Of a stretch of DNA of 34,786 nucleotides, positions 1-6,630 are shown in pieces. A model generated the notes under the pieces. That model worked only from the letters and a program-made list of their open reading frames with translations. It was not told the DNA's origin and made no database searches. Source of the DNA: Halieaceae bacterium UBA5085. Its GTDB lineage: Bacteria; Pseudomonadota; Gammaproteobacteria; Pseudomonadales; Halieaceae. Positions within the stretch are counted from its first letter, which is position 1. Each line of letters begins with the position of its first letter. A program made the translations under genes and the position numbers. Location of the stretch: NCBI GenBank assembly GCA_002414665.1, contig DIAF01000039.1:1-34786 (forward strand). Direction: 5' to 3'.

Positions 1-233
1 TGCGGCTCCTTGACCTTGATGATCATCTCCGCCTCGGCAAAGATCGCCTCCGCACTGGCGACGATCTCTGCCCCCGCATCGCGATACTGGGCATCGTCGA
101 AGCCGATGGGCTCAGCGCCGTCCTGTTCCACCAGAACACGGTGCCCATCGTGCACCAGTTCGCGCACTCCCGCCGGAGTGAGACCAATACGGTACTCGTG
201 ATTCTTGATTTCCTTCGGTACGCCAATCAGCAT
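1..233 (-). CDS. ald: Alanine dehydrogenase, N-terminal part (gene runs off the left edge)
   Basis: The first 77 residues of an alanine dehydrogenase, which reversibly and NAD-dependently deaminates L-alanine to pyruvate in the cytosol. The protein opens MLIGVPKEIKNHEYRIGLTP, the family's typical N-terminus with the pyruvate-binding Arg and the KEIK segment, and continues to IIKVKEP at the window edge. The ATG at 231-233 is preceded by GGAGAG with 7 nt spacing, which supports this start. It diverges from the Lrp-family gene at 426, the usual arrangement when an Lrp/AsnC regulator controls amino-acid catabolism. The remaining roughly 290 residues, including the NAD-binding domain, lie outside the window, so integrity cannot be judged. 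Confidence 0.93.
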   Translation of the reverse strand, partial: MLIGVPKEIKNHEYRIGLTPAGVRELVHDGHRVLVEQDGAEPIGFDDAQYRDAGAEIVASAEAIFAEAEMIIKVKEP

Positions 234-425
234 ATCTGCGCTCTCCAGCGACGGGTTCATTTGACCGGCATGCTAACGGGGGAAAAAAGACTTTTCTCAT
301 CTATTTTTGCCCATAAAGCAGTTAATTCAGCTATCTTTTACGCTTGAATAAGTTATAAAGGCCGGGATAGAACAGTGTATGGGCTTCTGCCCACCTTCAT
401 ATAACCGCAATGGCGAATCAGCAAA
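234..425. promoter_or_regulatory. Divergent ald/lrp intergenic region with candidate Lrp-type operator
   Basis: This 192-bp AT-rich spacer separates divergent ald and lrp and must hold both promoters. Around 325-349 there is an imperfect inverted repeat, ATTCAGC ... GCTTGAAT, centred near 337. It resembles the loose palindromes bound by Lrp/AsnC proteins. I could not identify convincing -35/-10 pairs, so promoter positions are not assigned. The operator assignment is inference from the context and the dyad. Confidence 0.35.
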
Positions 426-902
426 ATGAGAGAACGCCTGCAGAATCTCAACCGCACCGACCGGCGTTTGCTGCGGCTGCTGCAACAGGACGCGCGCACC
501 AGCTATGCAGAGCTCGCACGCCAGGTCGGCCTGAGCACAACACCCTGCAAGGAGCGGATCAAGCGGCTGGAGCGCGAAGGCATAATCCGTGGCTACCAGG
601 CCATCCTGGACCCGGAGCAGCTCGATGCGGGGCTGGTTGTGTTTGTGCAGATCCGCCTGAACCGCACCTCACAGGATATTTTCGAAGAGTTCAAACGCAG
701 CGCCTTCGAACTGCCCGAAGTTCAGGAATGCTATCTCGTATCCGGCAATTTCGACTACCTGATCAAGGCGCGCGTCGCTGACATGAACGCGTACCGCGCT
801 TTCCTGGGGGAAACGCTGCTCACTCTGCCCGGCGTGCAGGAATCGACCAGCTACGTGGTCATGGAACAGGTGAAAGAGACCCTGGCGCTGCACATTCCCT
901 GA
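426..902 (+). CDS. lrp: Leucine-responsive regulatory protein, Lrp/AsnC family
   Basis: A 158-residue DNA-binding regulator of the Lrp/AsnC family. An N-terminal winged helix-turn-helix covers about residues 8-60 (LDRID-like NLNRTDRRLL, then SYAELARQVGLSTTPCKERI). A C-terminal RAM ligand-binding/oligomerisation domain covers about 70-150 (VQECYLVSGNFDYLIK, AYRAFLGETLLTLPGV). The text is close to E. coli Lrp itself rather than to AsnC. ATG 426 is the first in-frame start after the upstream stop, but its ribosome-binding site is weak. An ATG at 410 is in another frame. Because it diverges from ald, the likely local target is alanine catabolism, with possible wider roles; this is inference. Its stop codon lies inside a palindrome shared with the convergent gene. 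Confidence 0.93.
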   Translation: MRERLQNLNRTDRRLLRLLQQDARTSYAELARQVGLSTTPCKERIKRLEREGIIRGYQAILDPEQLDAGLVVFVQIRLNRTSQDIFEEFKRSAFELPEVQECYLVSGNFDYLIKARVADMNAYRAFLGETLLTLPGVQESTSYVVMEQVKETLALHIP

Positions 903-917
903 GCGGGCCCCGCTCAG
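899..917. terminator. Perfect palindrome covering both convergent stop codons
   Basis: CTGAGCGGG (899-907) and CCCGCTCAG (909-917) are perfect 9-bp inverted repeats separated by one base. The lrp stop TGA (900-902) and the complementary stop of the convergent glycosyltransferase gene (914-916) occupy equivalent positions in the two arms. It can form a GC-rich hairpin in either transcript and probably acts as a bidirectional terminator. No T-tract follows on either side, so an intrinsic mechanism is not proven. Confidence 0.6.
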
Positions 918-1786
918 TCGAGGTCGTGATCGATATCCTTGTACTGCAGGTTCGTGAGCTGCTCTGACAGAAGGCCAATAAAGAACACGACCAGTCCCGC
1001 CAACAACAGCAGCGAGCTCATATTGCTGAAGCGCAACAAACCGCTGCCAAATGCGCCCAGCAGATAATTGGCCATGCCCAGGCCAGCCAGCAGCACCGAG
1101 AGCGGGAAGTAGACCTTCAGCGGGGAGTAGAGCGTGCCAATCTTGAAGATGATCAGGAAAAAACGCACCCCGTCGCGCAGCGGACTGATATGACTCTTTC
1201 CGACGCGCTGCTCTACCGCAATGGGCACAAAGCCCACCGAGTAACCGGCGCGAAAGAAGGCCATGGTCGAGGTTGTGGGGTAGCTGAAGCCGTTGGGCAG
1301 CAGATACAGAAAACTGAGGAACTTGCGCCGGTCTACCGCGCGAAACCCCGAGGTGAGGTCATCAATGCGACGGTTTACCATCCAGCTTGCCAGGCGGTTG
1401 TACAGTGTGTTGGCACTCCAGCGCGCAATACTGGCCTGGGATGACCGGCCCGAACGCGCACCCACCACCATGTCATAGCCCTCCGCCATGGTGGCGAGCA
1501 GGCTGGCGATGTCCGCCGGGTCGTGCTGGCCGTCGCCGTCCAGGAATACCAGCACATCCCCCGTCGCCGCTCGCGCACCTGACTTCACTGCGGCGCCGTT
1601 GCCCTTGGGGTACGGGTGGGATACTACCGTGGCGCCGGCACTGCGGGCGACCGCGGCCGTGTCATCCTCGGAGCCGTCATTGACGACGATCAATTCCGCA
1701 TCGGGGTAGAGGATGCGGATGCGTGGCAGCAGACTCGAAAGACTTTGCGCCTCATTTCTGGCTGGGATAACCATAGAAAACCGCAT
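914..1786 (-). CDS. GT2 glycosyltransferase, polyprenyl-phosphate sugar synthase type (DPM1-like) with two C-terminal membrane helices
   Basis: A 290-residue family 2 glycosyltransferase resembling dolichol/undecaprenyl-phosphate mannose or glucose synthases. The GT-A fold begins MRFSMVIPARNEAQSL. The nucleotide-binding segment IVVNDGSEDDT is near residues 33-43, the metal-binding DxD sits in FLDGDGQHDP (D83, D85), and the TSGFRAVDR acceptor-side motif is near 145-153. Two hydrophobic helices (about 227-247 and 257-277) anchor it in the inner membrane. Such enzymes load a sugar from an NDP donor onto a polyprenyl phosphate, the donor used by GT-C enzymes. I chose ATG 1786 because it forms a TGATG junction with the upstream stop and has GGGAG 8 nt before it; a GTG at 1795 is possible. 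Placement behind two GT-C genes suggests it supplies their lipid-linked sugar (inference). The actual sugar cannot be read from sequence. Confidence 0.85.
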   Translation of the reverse strand: MRFSMVIPARNEAQSLSSLLPRIRILYPDAELIVVNDGSEDDTAAVARSAGATVVSHPYPKGNGAAVKSGARAATGDVLVFLDGDGQHDPADIASLLATMAEGYDMVVGARSGRSSQASIARWSANTLYNRLASWMVNRRIDDLTSGFRAVDRRKFLSFLYLLPNGFSYPTTSTMAFFRAGYSVGFVPIAVEQRVGKSHISPLRDGVRFFLIIFKIGTLYSPLKVYFPLSVLLAGLGMANYLLGAFGSGLLRFSNMSSLLLLAGLVVFFIGLLSEQLTNLQYKDIDHDLD

Positions 1787-3708
1787 CAAAACCACTCCCG
1801 ATACAAAGCCAGCGTTCGCCTCTCTGATACTGACAGCCTGCCCGCTGCCTCCAAATCTGTCAAACGGCGCACCAGCTTATCAGTCTCCTCTGATTTCCCC
1901 AAGATCCGAGCGAAATATAAATTCATCAGCATTGCCTGCACGCTCTCAGGCTCTAGTAGAAGATATTCTGCAGAGAATTCATATGCATTATCAAAATGTC
2001 CAAGGCTATTCGATAATCCAGAAAAAACGGCGTGAAATTTGGATGATGCGGTCGCTATCGCATTCTCCCCTAAAAACAACTCAGTCAACCTCGCTTCCAA
2101 CCTATTCCTATCAAACGTCTCACAATCGACATCTTGAAGAATCGAGACAAGTGAATTTGCAATACTAACAACAGAGAACGGCCTTACCTCGTTCACAGAC
2201 CCCAATTCCTGAAAAACCGACTCTGGCACTGACGAATCAGATAAACAGTACAGCGCCAAATCTCGCATTTGACGATCTCCAACTCTCTCGCGCGAACTGA
2301 ATCTGTAGGCATTCTCAGAGTACTGTAACGCACGTTCAAGCCCTCCAGCCGCAGCAAGCTGGATCGCCATCTCTTCATTGGCTCGAGTAGACTTTGGATG
2401 TGCATTTATGTGATGTATTCTCAACAAGTTTGGACTGGACCAAATTGCCACTAGGGAACTCGTTTTAGCACCAAGGAGAATTATTACAAGAACAAAACAG
2501 GTGACAACGGGAGCGATCAACTCCGTTGAGAATCGAAAGGAAATAAAAAATAGTCCAGACAAAACAAGAAGCAGGCCAAAAGAGGGGAAGTAATTACGGT
2601 GCTCGAAGTAGACTTCTAGTGGAAGAACTGTTGACTCTACGGAGTGCCCAGTGAGAAACACCAACACGCCTACAAGCACAAGTCGCGATCTCAGACTATA
2701 TCTTGAGCGAAAAACAAGAAACAATAGCAGCGAGAACCAACCAAGTATCGAGTATAGCGTAGTGATTGGAGAAACGATGGAACGAGAAATTTCGAAATCA
2801 TCATGAAACAACCCCATACGATCCAAATTCGGCAATGCAAGTTGCCCCACGTAATCCCAGAGAACTCGCGACTGAGTAAGCAATCTTTGCAATAAATCAA
2901 AATCACGACCCTCGTAACCAAACGCAATATCGTTCCACAGAAGAGCTAAAATTACAGAGAACATCAAGACAAGAGAAGCCAGACTTAACTTGGCTTTTAA
3001 GAGAAACTTTTCATGTACGAAACCGTTTACACAGCGCCCTTCAAACCAATAAATTTCGAGAAGTAAAACTATCGGAAGAAGTACTACAGCGTTCTCTTTG
3101 GAGAAAATGCCTAAAATGAAAAACAAGAAGAAGAGTGCCGCGAAAAACCAGGCTCTGCGCCCATCAACGATACGATTGCGCCAACATACATAGGCAATAC
3201 ACCCAGAAAAAAGGAAAATTGCGGAAAGAATGGCCATTCGCTGCACAGAGTAAAGGACCGTGCTCACATGCAAAGGAGCGACTAGCCAAACCCCAGCGAG
3301 TACTACCGCGAGGAGCCCAGAATTTGCAATCCGATGGTGTGATAACAACAGAAACAGAAGCCATGCCAGCAAAAGGCCAGATACGATATGCAGAGCAATG
3401 TTAAACCTCTTGCCACTCGGGTCTACTTCTTTAAAAAACAACTCACCCAGAACAAAGGACCCTACCGAAACCGGCCTTCCCAATGGACCAGAGCGGTCGC
3501 CCTGAATCAAGTCCAAGGATTGCTGCAGGTCACTTCCATGCTGAAATATTGGCTTCAAACTTGACTTATCGTCCAACATTAAAGGACCACTTGCTCCTGG
3601 GATGTAAAGCCAAAAGACGAAGATGCCAATCAAAGCGAATAGACAGGGCGCCATCACAACCTGCATCAGTCGTAACAACAAAGGACCTAAGCGTGTCTGT
3701 GCACTCAT
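1786..3708 (-). CDS. Multi-span GT-C-like (TMTC-like) glycosyltransferase with TPR-like C-terminus, copy 2
   Basis: A 640-residue integral membrane protein with roughly ten hydrophobic segments over residues 15-430 and a soluble helical tail from about 430 to 640. Family marks: an acidic pair in the first periplasmic loop (LDD, D46-D47), GRPVS (78-82), PLHVSTVLYSVQRMA (145-159), FSKEN (202-206) and EHRNYFPS near 365. These match the layout of GT-C enzymes of the TMTC/PMT type, which take sugar from a polyprenyl-phosphate donor and transfer it to protein outside the cytoplasm. The tail starts INAHPKSTRANEEMAIQLA, typical of a TPR. Its ATG overlaps the previous gene's stop (ATGA). The first His of the HPLH motif seen in the neighbouring paralog is Ala here. 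Base composition is clearly more AT-rich than the flanks (25 of 60 G+C at 2461-2520). Pilin as acceptor is inferred from linkage to pilA. Confidence 0.75.
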   Translation of the reverse strand: MSAQTRLGPLLLRLMQVVMAPCLFALIGIFVFWLYIPGASGPLMLDDKSSLKPIFQHGSDLQQSLDLIQGDRSGPLGRPVSVGSFVLGELFFKEVDPSGKRFNIALHIVSGLLLAWLLFLLLSHHRIANSGLLAVVLAGVWLVAPLHVSTVLYSVQRMAILSAIFLFSGCIAYVCWRNRIVDGRRAWFFAALFFLFFILGIFSKENAVVLLPIVLLLEIYWFEGRCVNGFVHEKFLLKAKLSLASLVLMFSVILALLWNDIAFGYEGRDFDLLQRLLTQSRVLWDYVGQLALPNLDRMGLFHDDFEISRSIVSPITTLYSILGWFSLLLFLVFRSRYSLRSRLVLVGVLVFLTGHSVESTVLPLEVYFEHRNYFPSFGLLLVLSGLFFISFRFSTELIAPVVTCFVLVIILLGAKTSSLVAIWSSPNLLRIHHINAHPKSTRANEEMAIQLAAAGGLERALQYSENAYRFSSRERVGDRQMRDLALYCLSDSSVPESVFQELGSVNEVRPFSVVSIANSLVSILQDVDCETFDRNRLEARLTELFLGENAIATASSKFHAVFSGLSNSLGHFDNAYEFSAEYLLLEPESVQAMLMNLYFARILGKSEETDKLVRRLTDLEAAGRLSVSERRTLALYREWF

Positions 3709-5618
3709 TTTGTAAACAGGAACTCTAATTGCCCTAGGCTGCTCCGCTTTTTATCATAACGCAGCCAGGCTTCCGCCGATTCGTACATCGATGCTATATC
3801 GCCACTCTTAGAATCTAGAATAATTTTTTCGTATAGAAAACCTCGATCGCCAGGGCTGATCAAAAGAGCAGACTCTATTACTTCTCTTAGCGCAGAGTCC
3901 CCGGCGCCCACATGGGCCATAAGCTTCAGCTTAAGTGAAGTAACGCGCAGCGATTCGGGATAACGAGTTTCCAGTGTCGCCAGCACCTGGAATAGATCGC
4001 TTGAAATGGATGGGCAAGCACCTTGTACATGACAATCAACGATAGACTCCAGTGCGTTGAAGTCAGAGGCCTGCAATATCCGAAACGAAGCTACTGACTC
4101 AAGGCGATCAAGCCATTGCTCGCGTTCATTTAGAGCCGGGAAGTAATTCGAATCGACATAATACAACATAACAATTGCCGCTAAATCGTTCGGGTTAAGC
4201 AAATACATCTGCTCAAAGTGGTAGCGGGACAGCATCAGCAAATCCTTAGAAACTTCCGGTGGATCCCCCCGTCGCACGCTCTCACGATACTGCCTCAAAA
4301 GGCTATCGGCATAGAAGTAGTGTGAGCGAGAAGAAGATGGGTGATTGTTAACATTCACGCCATTCAACTGAATTTCATCGGACCAAACATCAACTCTTGA
4401 CCAAAGCGCTGCAGCTATGACAAGCACAAAAGCGACCAGTAGTGATATTGTCAAATTAATACTGATTCGATCTTTCAAAATCACTACTGGTGAGGCCATA
4501 CACATGACGACAGCTATACTTGGCAAATAGTTGCGATGCTCATATACCATCTCCAAAGGCACTATACTGGACTCGACTAAATGCCCAATCAGAAAAAAAG
4601 TAATGCCAAATCCAAGCAAAGGGAAATTAGAGCGAAGCATTACGGCGAGCCCAGCCAGAGCAATCCAGCCAAGGAACGCGACCATGGTAGTTAATGGATC
4701 AAAAAAGCCTGAAGCGACCCGAATATAATCATGCTGAAAGCTCATTGCGGTGACATCAGGGAATGCAATCCATCCCAAGTAGTACCAAAGAACACGAATC
4801 TGCGTCATCATTCTCTCTTCTAAGGAGAAATCGCGTGACATATACATTGAAGCAAGACTTGTAGGAGGCAAAAACAACAGCATTAGAAAAATGAGGCATA
4901 ACAGAGCAAATACACCTCTAGCACAGTTTCGCAATAAGCGATTAGATGTCCCATGCCATTGCCCTCGAAAAAGAAAAACCTCCAGCACCAGCAGCAACCA
5001 AGGCAGAATGATGCCATTCTCTTTACTAAAAAAAGACGCCCCCCAACACAGGCTCAACCATAAGCCAGCTGCGACAATCTCGTGAGCGCTTGCACCACGC
5101 TCAGCCCAACACGTTCGGTAACGCATGAATAGCTGAAGCGCCAATACTGCGAATAGCGTCGACAACTGCGCCATTCGCTGTATTGAGTACAACACAGTTG
5201 ATACGTGTAAGGGATGAAGCAACCAAATCGAGGCTACTGCGATAGCAAAGATACGCAATCTGTCGGATTGCGTCCCCGGCCAGAGCTGCTGTGAGACACT
5301 AAGCGAAAAAAGAAAGATCAGATACCCGATCGCCAGATGAATGAATACATTCGTTACCTTTATGTGTTTCGCAGAAAGATCCCCGGCAAGCACGTGATTT
5401 AGTGCGAATGACAACATAGATACCGGACGGCCACCCGGACCAGCTGACGAACTCATCGCCGCAAGGCGCCAATCCTCGAATTTTGTTCCGTCGATGTGAA
5501 TGAGGCTGTTTGATACCAGCCAAGGCAAGTCATCGAAAAAGAAGGGGCCGCGCACACCCGAAAGGTATATAAGCGTTGTTAGTGTTAGTGCCGTCAGAAT
5601 CAGCCAGCGAGCATCCAT
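3705..5618 (-). CDS. Multi-span GT-C-like (TMTC-like) glycosyltransferase with TPR-like C-terminus, copy 1
   Basis: A 637-residue polytopic inner-membrane protein, the first gene after pilA. Visible marks: FFFDD in the first external loop (D29-D30, the expected GT-C acidic pair), GRPVSMLSF (63-71), HPLHVSTVLYSIQRMA (135-150), FFSKENG (196-202), GHLVESSIVPLE (345-356) and EHRNYLPS (360-367). After the last span (about residue 408) comes NNHPSSSRSHYFYADSLLRQ and a roughly 200-residue helical tail that looks like degenerate TPRs. Eukaryotic TMTC O-mannosyltransferases share this plan, and pilin arabinosyltransferase TfpW of Pseudomonas is a GT-C enzyme encoded beside pilA. Its acceptor is therefore probably PilA, though this is inference. 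The ribosome-binding site is weak. The stop overlaps the next ATG (ATGA), so the two paralogs are translationally coupled. Confidence 0.77.
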   Translation of the reverse strand: MDARWLILTALTLTTLIYLSGVRGPFFFDDLPWLVSNSLIHIDGTKFEDWRLAAMSSSAGPGGRPVSMLSFALNHVLAGDLSAKHIKVTNVFIHLAIGYLIFLFSLSVSQQLWPGTQSDRLRIFAIAVASIWLLHPLHVSTVLYSIQRMAQLSTLFAVLALQLFMRYRTCWAERGASAHEIVAAGLWLSLCWGASFFSKENGIILPWLLLVLEVFLFRGQWHGTSNRLLRNCARGVFALLCLIFLMLLFLPPTSLASMYMSRDFSLEERMMTQIRVLWYYLGWIAFPDVTAMSFQHDYIRVASGFFDPLTTMVAFLGWIALAGLAVMLRSNFPLLGFGITFFLIGHLVESSIVPLEMVYEHRNYLPSIAVVMCMASPVVILKDRISINLTISLLVAFVLVIAAALWSRVDVWSDEIQLNGVNVNNHPSSSRSHYFYADSLLRQYRESVRRGDPPEVSKDLLMLSRYHFEQMYLLNPNDLAAIVMLYYVDSNYFPALNEREQWLDRLESVASFRILQASDFNALESIVDCHVQGACPSISSDLFQVLATLETRYPESLRVTSLKLKLMAHVGAGDSALREVIESALLISPGDRGFLYEKIILDSKSGDIASMYESAEAWLRYDKKRSSLGQLEFLFTK

Positions 5619-5676
5619 GCTTTATTCGTATCCGCGCTCAACGCTATAGCGCTTTAATTCTTGGTGATTGGGATAA

Positions 5677-5703
5677 AGAAAAAAGCCCGGCATATAGCCG
5701 GGC
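5677..5703 (-). terminator. Rho-independent terminator after pilA
   Basis: On the minus strand, GCCCGGC, a 5-nt loop and GCCGGGC (arms 697-703 and 685-691 of 5xxx) form a perfect 7-bp GC hairpin followed by TTTTTTCTTT (5675-5684). This is a textbook intrinsic terminator about 50 nt beyond the pilA stop. It should end most pilA transcripts before the glycosyltransferase genes, allowing high pilin but low enzyme expression. Confidence 0.9.
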
Positions 5704-5751
5704 CTCTAACTGATGCCTTTTACTGCTCATCTAACTTCATGAGATACAAAA

Positions 5752-6225
5752 TCAAGTCCGGCAGTTTGAGGGAAGGTACTTCGGCTCAATCGTGGCAGCG
5801 CCGCTATTTACCACCGACTGTTTGCAGTTCCAGATGACCGATCCGTCAGACTGAGTAACACTTGAAAGTGAAAAACCGACCGTGCTAGTGGCACCAGGAA
5901 TAACATTAGGCTTAATTTCGGCGGTGATGATCGCTCCCTGGCCAGATGAAGAGCTAACGTAAGTTACTGATGCAACAATATTCTTGTTGGGATTAGAATT
6001 AATGCCCGCCTGCAGCGCGTTCGGGGGGAAGCGTCGATTGCTCGCATAATACTCAGAGAGTGTTACTTTGGCTTCAGAGAGAGCTGCCAGAGGCTCAGCC
6101 ATTTTCGCCCGCACCGTGTAATCCTGATAAGCCGGCAGCGCGATGGCAGCCAGGATGCCCACGATCGCGATTACGATCATCAGTTCGATCAGGGTAAAAC
6201 CCTTTTGTACGTTCTGCATTTTCAT
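5752..6225 (-). CDS. pilA: Type IV major pilin, PilA family (type IVa)
   Basis: A 157-residue prepilin: 9-residue leader MKMQNVQKG, cleavage G|F, then FTLIELMIVIAIVGILAAIA with Glu5, the classical type IVa N-terminal helix used for membrane storage and pilus packing. The mature chain is 148 residues. Cys125 (WNCK) and Cys146 (SNCRT) frame a C-terminal disulfide loop of the usual pilin type. Ser/Thr-rich stretches (VSSSSGQG, GATSTVGFSLSS) are available for O-glycosylation. I chose ATG 6225 because it gives the short class A leader and is preceded by AGGAG and AAGGAA; an ATG at 6219 is the alternative. PilD is the expected peptidase and methylase, PilB and PilC the assembly machinery, all encoded divergently. 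It has its own sigma-54 promoter and terminator. Confidence 0.95.
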   Translation of the reverse strand: MKMQNVQKGFTLIELMIVIAIVGILAAIALPAYQDYTVRAKMAEPLAALSEAKVTLSEYYASNRRFPPNALQAGINSNPNKNIVASVTYVSSSSGQGAIITAEIKPNVIPGATSTVGFSLSSVTQSDGSVIWNCKQSVVNSGAATIEPKYLPSNCRT

Positions 6226-6298
6226 GTTCCTTACTCCTGTCCCCTGCGGGGTGTTTGGTCCGCACGCTTGCTCGAAGAGCACGTTGCGCTGGAGAATA

Positions 6299-6314
6299 AG
6301 CATGAAGCGTGCCA
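6299..6314 (-). promoter_or_regulatory. Sigma-54 (RpoN) promoter of pilA
   Basis: The minus strand reads TGGCACGCTTCATGCT, matching the RpoN consensus TGGCACG-N4-TTGCW with one mismatch. The invariant GG (-24) and GC (-12) are exactly 10 nt apart. The predicted start is near 6288, giving a leader of about 63 nt before pilA. Pilin genes of Pseudomonas and relatives are driven by RpoN with the PilS/PilR two-component system. Confidence 0.82.
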
Positions 6315-6423
6315 CCTTAATAGAAGCCACAAGAAAAATATATTTATCTTTTTAAAACAACAGCTTAAGAGATATGATCGACAAACCGCAGCCACCTGCC
6401 CGCCACATCCCTGCCCAATTTGG

Positions 6424-6472
6424 GTCACAGAGCGGCCCGATGTGACACTTTTTGTCAGCTCCGCGGTGACAG
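6424..6472. promoter_or_regulatory. Candidate PilR enhancer boxes
   Basis: Three TGTC-type half-sites cluster here: GTCAC at 424-428, GTGTC on the minus strand at 444-448 and CTGTC on the minus strand at 468-472 (all 6xxx). PilR is reported to bind short (C/G)TGTC elements upstream of pilA. The cluster lies about 135-185 nt upstream of the predicted start, slightly farther than in Pseudomonas. Short motifs occur by chance, so this is tentative. Confidence 0.35.
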
Positions 6473-6630
6473 AGTTTGCCGCAACGCACGCCATTGCGCG
6501 GCAAATTTGGGAAAAAATCCATATAAAATCATGCTTTTACGGCCATTTCAGGGTATTAGCATGAACTTTCTCTGGGTATACTTGGGCTGAGTATTGACAA
6601 AATAATGCCACCCTCAGGGATGCAGGCAGG

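Larger units (their letters stand above)
6226..6630. promoter_or_regulatory. pilA-pilB divergent intergenic region (405 bp)
   Basis: A non-coding spacer more AT-rich than the pil genes. It contains the pilA leader, the sigma-54 promoter (6299-6314), an A/T tract at about 6328-6362 that could bend DNA or bind IHF, and possible PilR boxes near 6424-6472. Toward pilB there is a TATACT at 6577-6582 without a convincing -35, so the pilB promoter is not assigned. I see no gene or RNA here. Confidence 0.6.

Noticed and set aside
914..6225. Possibility of an insertion sequence or tRNA-targeted island around the pilA cassette
   Set aside because: No transposase, terminal repeats, target duplications or tRNA were seen; the AT-richness is the only transfer signal.
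6594..6599. Perfect TTGACA just upstream of pilB
   Set aside because: No -10 box follows at 16-18 bp (the sequence there is GGGATG), so it is not called a promoter.
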